Positions 6,771-9,658 of a stretch of 9,658 bases of DNA are shown piece by piece. The notes below the pieces were generated by a model. That model saw nothing but the letters and a program-made list of their open reading frames with translations, had not been told where the DNA came from and did no database searches. The stretch is taken from contig JAPHTL010000331.1 of assembly GCA_026193355.1 (NCBI GenBank), positions 1-9,658 of the forward strand, given 5' to 3'. The translations under genes were made by a program, and so were the position numbers. Position 1 is the stretch's first letter. Each line of letters begins with the position of its first letter. Source of the DNA: Rhodospirillales bacterium (GTDB taxonomy: Bacteria > Pseudomonadota > Alphaproteobacteria > Rhodospirillales > JAPHTL01).

Positions 6771-9658
6771 AGCGGAAAAACGGGACTGATCGGTCTTTTC
6801 ATCCGGCACCCAACGGCGGCAAACCTGTTGATGGCCGTGATGGTCATCGGCGGCATTTTTGCGCTGAGCCGTATCAACACCCAGTTCTTCCCGGATTTTG
6901 GCATCGACATCATTTCCGTTCAGGTGAAGTGGCCCGGCGCCGGCGCCGAGGACATGGACAGCAACGTCGTTGAAGCCATCGAACCGGAGGTCCGGTTCCT
7001 TGATGGCGTAAAAAAGGTTGTTTCCGATTCCCTTGAGGGGTTCGCCGTCGTCACCATCGAATACGAGCCCAATACGGACATGCAGACCGCCCTGTCCAAC
7101 GTCGAGACAGCCGTGGGCCAGATAACGACGCTTCCCGAAGACAGCGAACGCCCCATCGTCCGCCGGGTGACCCGCTACGACACGATCAGCCGGCTGATCC
7201 TGTCCGGGCCGTTCCCCGAATCGTCCCTCAAGGCCTACGCCAAAAAAATCCGTGACACCCTTCTGGATAAAGGAGTCGACAAGGTCGACCTGGTCGGCGC
7301 ACGGGACGAGGAGATCTGGGTCGACGTCGAACCCGGAACGCTGCGACGTTTCGATCTGACACTTGATGACATCAGCGCAAGGATCGCCGCCACGTCGAAG
7401 GACCTGCCCTCGGGCGGCACACGGGGCGAGGCGGAAAGGCAGATCCGTAGTCTTGGACTCGTCAAGGAAGCACGCGAACTGCGCGATATCGAAATCAAGT
7501 CGCTTCCCAACGGCCAGAAAGTGCGCCTTGGGGATATCGCCGATGTCAGCGAAAGTTTCACCGAATCCGACAGCGAGGTTCGAAGCAACGGCGAGCGGGC
7601 CATCGAGTTGCACATCATGCGTTCGGTCAATGCGGACGCGCTCAAAATCGCAGACACGGTGGAAGAGCTTCTCGCCGATCTGGAAAAGACACTTCCCCCT
7701 GGCCTGAAGGTTCAGCAATACGACATCATGTCCGATCTTATCCGCGGGCGCATGGAGTTGCTGTTGCGCAACGGCGCGCAGGGGCTTGTCCTGGTTCTGG
7801 CGATTCTTTTTCTTTTCCTCAATTTCCGTGTCGGTTTCTGGGTCGCGGCCGCTATTCCGGTTTCACTTCTCGCCACCGTCCTCCTCATGCTCGGATCGGG
7901 GCAGACCATCAACATGGTCAGCCTCTTCGCCCTGATCATGGTGCTGGGCATCATCGTGGACGATTCCATCGTGGTCGGCGAATATGCCGAGGCGCGGCAC
8001 AAGGCAGGCCTTCCACCAGCCGAAGCCGCCGAAGCAGGCGCGCGGCGAATGGCCATACCCGTTATGGCGTCATCACTGACCACCATCGCCGCTTTCCTTC
8101 CGCTGTTCATTATCTCCGACATCATCGGCAAGATCATTTCGGCCATCCCCTATGTCGCCGTCGTGGTGATTCTGGCCAGTCTGGTCGAGTGCTTCTTTGT
8201 CCTTCCCAACCACATGCGCCATGCGCTCTCCCGCACAAAACGGCGGCACGAAGGCGATACCCGCCTGACCCCGCGCAGACGTTTCAACGACGCCTTTGAC
8301 CGGTTCAGGGACGGCCCTTTCCAGCGTGCTGTTCGATTCTGCGTCGAGTGGCGTTACGCAACGCTTGCCTGCGCCACAGCGGCCTTGCTGATAAGCCTTG
8401 GCGTCGTTGCCGGCGGGCGTATCGGCTTTCATTTTTTCAATGCCCCGGAAGCCGACAAGGTCTATGGCAATGTGCAGATGGTTCCCGGAACGCCGCGCAG
8501 CGCCACCTTTGAAGCCGTCCGCGAGATGGAGCGCGCCCTGCGCGTGGCGGAAGCGAATGTCACGGCAGGCAAGGGCGGCTTGGTCCGCATCGTCGAAACA
8601 TCTGTTGGGCAGAAGGCTGGCCGGGATACGGCGATCGGACTTGCCGGTGACAATGTCGGTGGCCTGATCGTCGAACTGACCCCGTCCGACCAGCGCACGA
8701 TCAGGACGGACACCTTGCTTGCCGCATGGCGCAACGAGATCCGCCATCCCGCCGGCGTTGACACCATGACCGCCGTACCGGCGCAGACGGGGCCGCCTGG
8801 CCTTGACGTCGATATCCGGATATCCGGAGACGACGTATCGTCCCTCAAGTCGACGGCGAACGAGGTGAAACGCCTTCTGGCCAGCTATCCCGGCGTCTCG
8901 GCGATCGAGGATGACCTGCCGTACGGCAAGGAGGAAACGATCATTTCACTCACGCCAAAGGGCGCGGCGCTCGGCTTCACGACCGAATCGATCGGACGTC
9001 AGGTGCGTGCCGCCTTTGAGGGAACGGTCGCCAAACGCTTCCCCCGAGGCGACGAGGAAGTCGCCATCAGGGTTCAGTACCCACGCGATGCGATCGAAGT
9101 CGGTGCGATTCATTCCCTATATCTTCGCGGTCCAAACGGCGATGAAGTCGCGCTGGAGGAAACGGCGGCGCTGGAAGGCAAACACGGCTTCGCCCGTGTG
9201 CGGCGCGAGGATGGGGCCCGGCGCGTGGCCGTCACCGCGGAAATCGACAAGGCCCTGACAAGCACCGGTGCGATCGTCGAAGCTCTGAACCGTGATGGAC
9301 TTGACGCAATCATGGAAAAGAACGGCGTCACCGTTCATTTCGCAGGACGGGCGGAGGAACAGGAAAGAACCTTCGGCGATATGCGGATCGGGGCCATGCT
9401 GGGCATGACTGCCATCTACATCATTCTGGCCTGGGTGTTCGCAAGCTACCTGCAACCACTTGTCGTCATGTCGGTCATACCGTTGGCCTTTGTTGGAAGC
9501 GTCGTCGGCCATCTGCTGATGGGATATGACATGACCATCCTAAGCATGGTCGCGCTGATCGGCCTTTCGGGCATCGTGGTGAACGATTCGATCATTCTCG
9601 TCAGCACCATCAAGGACCACCTTGAACAGCACGAAGACTTTATTCAGGCGATCGTCAA
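6768..9658 (+). CDS. RND-family efflux permease (AcrB/HAE-like), 3' end outside window
   Basis: 963 codons are visible in an open frame, roughly 90% of a usual RND permease of 1,000-1,050 residues. TM1 (about 13-32, after the GLFIRHPTAANLL start) precedes the first periplasmic porter region with the motifs FFPDFGIDIISVQVKWPGA and EVRFLDGVKKVVSDS. TM2-TM6 lie at about 329-490. TM4 holds GIIVDDSIVVGE with the proton-relay pair D398/D399. TM7 is about 531-551 and is followed by the second periplasmic region. TM8 starts near 874. TM10 reads GLSGIVVNDSIILV, with N939-D940 near the position of the AcrB TM10 lysine. The sequence ends before TM11-TM12. Such pumps use proton influx to expel drugs, bile-type detergents, lipids or other amphiphiles from the inner membrane and periplasm through a TolC channel. 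The VDDSIVV form points to the hydrophobe/amphiphile class rather than metal pumps; the substrate is unknown. The start is GTG at 6768. It is the last visible gene of the repressor-adaptor-pump operon. Confidence 0.93.
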   Translation, partial: MSGKTGLIGLFIRHPTAANLLMAVMVIGGIFALSRINTQFFPDFGIDIISVQVKWPGAGAEDMDSNVVEAIEPEVRFLDGVKKVVSDSLEGFAVVTIEYEPNTDMQTALSNVETAVGQITTLPEDSERPIVRRVTRYDTISRLILSGPFPESSLKAYAKKIRDTLLDKGVDKVDLVGARDEEIWVDVEPGTLRRFDLTLDDISARIAATSKDLPSGGTRGEAERQIRSLGLVKEARELRDIEIKSLPNGQKVRLGDIADVSESFTESDSEVRSNGERAIELHIMRSVNADALKIADTVEELLADLEKTLPPGLKVQQYDIMSDLIRGRMELLLRNGAQGLVLVLAILFLFLNFRVGFWVAAAIPVSLLATVLLMLGSGQTINMVSLFALIMVLGIIVDDSIVVGEYAEARHKAGLPPAEAAEAGARRMAIPVMASSLTTIAAFLPLFIISDIIGKIISAIPYVAVVVILASLVECFFVLPNHMRHALSRTKRRHEGDTRLTPRRRFNDAFDRFRDGPFQRAVRFCVEWRYATLACATAALLISLGVVAGGRIGFHFFNAPEADKVYGNVQMVPGTPRSATFEAVREMERALRVAEANVTAGKGGLVRIVETSVGQKAGRDTAIGLAGDNVGGLIVELTPSDQRTIRTDTLLAAWRNEIRHPAGVDTMTAVPAQTGPPGLDVDIRISGDDVSSLKSTANEVKRLLASYPGVSAIEDDLPYGKEETIISLTPKGAALGFTTESIGRQVRAAFEGTVAKRFPRGDEEVAIRVQYPRDAIEVGAIHSLYLRGPNGDEVALEETAALEGKHGFARVRREDGARRVAVTAEIDKALTSTGAIVEALNRDGLDAIMEKNGVTVHFAGRAEEQERTFGDMRIGAMLGMTAIYIILAWVFASYLQPLVVMSVIPLAFVGSVVGHLLMGYDMTILSMVALIGLSGIVVNDSIILVSTIKDHLEQHEDFIQAIV

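Noticed and set aside
5454..7718. Two long minus-strand open frames (5454-6548 and 6591-7718) opposite the adaptor and permease genes
   Set aside because: Both are antisense to clear HlyD and RND coding sequence, have no recognisable motifs, and result from the codon bias of the real genes.
8073..8747. A 224-codon minus-strand open frame opposite the RND permease
   Set aside because: It is antisense shadow of the permease. The translation has no recognisable fold and no ribosome-binding site was seen.

Overview
The window looks like part of an alphaproteobacterial chromosome. The DNA is moderately GC-rich (about 60% by eye) and genes are tightly packed. GTG and TTG starts are used behind good Shine-Dalgarno sequences. 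A small ribbon-helix-helix protein of a type common in Alphaproteobacteria is present. A Rhodospirillales-like relative is my guess, but the order is not proven. I see no RNA genes, insertion sequences, CRISPR array or phage genes.

Layout: (1) 2-2998 (+) is the long C-terminal part of an AsmA-family envelope protein whose start lies before the window. (2) 2995-3213 (-) is a 72-residue ribbon-helix-helix protein, convergent with AsmA, with the two stop codons interlocked. (3) 3214-3328 is a short divergent spacer. (4) 3329-4513 (+) is a 12-TM major facilitator of the 3-phenylpropionate permease (HcaT-like) family. (5) 4514-4824 is a 311-bp spacer. It ends in an AT-rich block holding a promoter-like TTGACT and an imperfect inverted repeat that could be a repressor operator. 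(6) 4825-5541 (+) is a TetR-family repressor of the CerR/CecR type. (7) 5538-6758 (+) is a membrane-anchored periplasmic adaptor (HlyD/RND type). (8) 6768-9658 (+) is an RND efflux permease cut by the window end.

Genes 6-8 form an obvious operon for a tripartite efflux pump and its own regulator. The adaptor starts on a TTG overlapping the repressor stop (TTGA). The permease starts 9 bp after the adaptor stop, and that stop is embedded in the permease ribosome-binding site. The simplest model is that the repressor binds the inverted repeat before its own gene and controls the whole operon. No outer-membrane TolC-type gene is visible; it may lie downstream or elsewhere. The AsmA and MFS genes are independent neighbours.

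I did not find a clearly undescribed system. The points most worth a second look are the candidate operator, the pairing of a CerR-type regulator with an RND rather than an ABC pump, and the Asn-Asp pair where AcrB carries its proton-relay lysine.
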